From Halocaridina rubra (lineage: Eukaryota > Arthropoda > Malacostraca > Decapoda > Atyidae), in contig JAXCGZ010004148.1 of the NCBI GenBank assembly GCA_037179515.1, positions 1 through 64,000 of the forward strand: DNA of 64,000 bases. The letters run 5' to 3'. Position 1 is the first letter of the stretch, and each line of letters opens with the position of its first letter. A program made the position numbers and the translations under genes. Positions 63,820-64,000 of the stretch are shown here, in pieces. The notes below the pieces were generated by a model that made no database searches, was not told the origin of the DNA, and worked only from the letters and a program-made list of their open reading frames with translations.

Positions 63820-64000
63820 GAGGTTGGGGAATCTGTAATATGAACATAGTGGCATTCAGTTAGAATGCGTTCATTCCTAAGTATAGAAGATATAAGCTAT
63901 AAGGTTGGATTCCTTTTAACCTTCTGTGGTGTGTAGTTGGTAGCGCCTTGACTTAGTAATTATAAGTCCTAGGTTCGAGTCCCAGTCGGGGTAAAAAATG
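63820..64000 (+). repeat. Partial last unit, cut by the window
   Basis: The first 181 bases of a unit, ending just after the tRNA-like module and A-run. It carries the TATAGAAGAT variant (near 63884). The array clearly continues beyond the window. Confidence 0.9.

Larger units (their letters stand above)
1..64000 (+). repeat. Satellite array, 276-bp unit, about 231 full copies plus one partial
   Basis: The sequence repeats every 276 bp from the first base to the last, always in the same orientation. Starts of the unit (taken at GAGGTTGGGG) fall at 1, 277, 553, 829, 1105, 1381 and so on. By 63820 the register has drifted by only +63 bases over 231 units, mostly from A-run length changes. The consensus is 104/276 GC, with G (67) well above C (37) on this strand. 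Most copies differ from consensus at a few positions, and many private variants recur at fixed spacings, which reveals higher-order repeats. Although 276 is divisible by 3, every frame on both strands meets a stop in each consensus unit, so there is no repeated coding region. I saw no unrelated DNA anywhere, so both array ends lie outside the window. Confidence 0.98.

Noticed and set aside
1..64000. Periodic open reading frame, since 276 = 3 x 92 keeps frame between units
   Set aside because: Reading the consensus in all three forward frames and for reverse-strand stops, every frame meets at least one stop per unit. Short frames are by-products of the repeat.
1..64000. CRISPR array
   Set aside because: The repeat is continuous at 276 bp with no unique spacers between short repeats, and the tRNA/B-box module and multi-kilobase higher-order structure indicate a eukaryotic satellite.
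1..64000. 5S rRNA or other ribosomal gene tandem array
   Set aside because: No 5S internal control region or other rRNA sequence was recognised in the unit; the only RNA-gene-like part is the tRNA-type module.

Overview
The whole window is one tandem satellite array with no unique sequence. From base 1 to base 64000 a unit of about 276 bp is repeated head to tail on the same strand. There are roughly 231 complete copies and one partial copy, counted from the register of the recurring GAGGTTGGGG start (10216 and 63820 are two anchors). I found no protein-coding gene, transposon insertion, inversion or array edge. The consensus unit is about 37.7% GC (104 of 276). By hand count it has 7 CpGs, observed/expected about 0.78. 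A long homogenised satellite carrying a tRNA-derived module points to a eukaryotic nuclear genome, probably a centromeric or other heterochromatic block. The species cannot be named from this.

Anatomy of a unit (unit positions; reference copy 10216-10491): hairpins at 33-49, 63-82 and 82-104; a tRNA-like segment at 100-174 with a good A box (110-121), a perfect B box (153-163) and a T-arm-like stem-loop; an A-run; a T4 tract (189-192) that could end RNA polymerase III transcription; then hairpins at 193-207 and 228-243. The anticodon-like and 3' parts most resemble eukaryotic tRNA-Thr(AGT), judged from memory. The acceptor and anticodon stems are decayed, so this is a SINE-like or pseudo-tRNA module and not a working tRNA.

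Layout by higher-order structure. 1-2487: nine units of the same subfamily set that reappears after 24 kb. 2488 to about 24.5 kb: a different domain with a 29-unit (8004 bp) register and 6-, 11- and 18-unit sub-periods; it encloses a near-uniform core (9664-15459). About 24.5-38.3 kb: two near-identical 25-unit (6908 bp) blocks in tandem, then a third, partly deleted relative (38.3-41.6 kb). About 41.6-64 kb: a mosaic of the same family with further duplications offset by 6911/6358 bp (25 then 23 units), 1934 bp (7 units) and 8568 bp (31 units).

The units do not form a pathway. The window shows a satellite evolving by unequal exchange and conversion, in which every copy carries a tRNA-type internal promoter module. 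Whether those modules recruit TFIIIC/Pol III, or the hairpins matter for centromere function, is the open question. All comparisons were made by eye.
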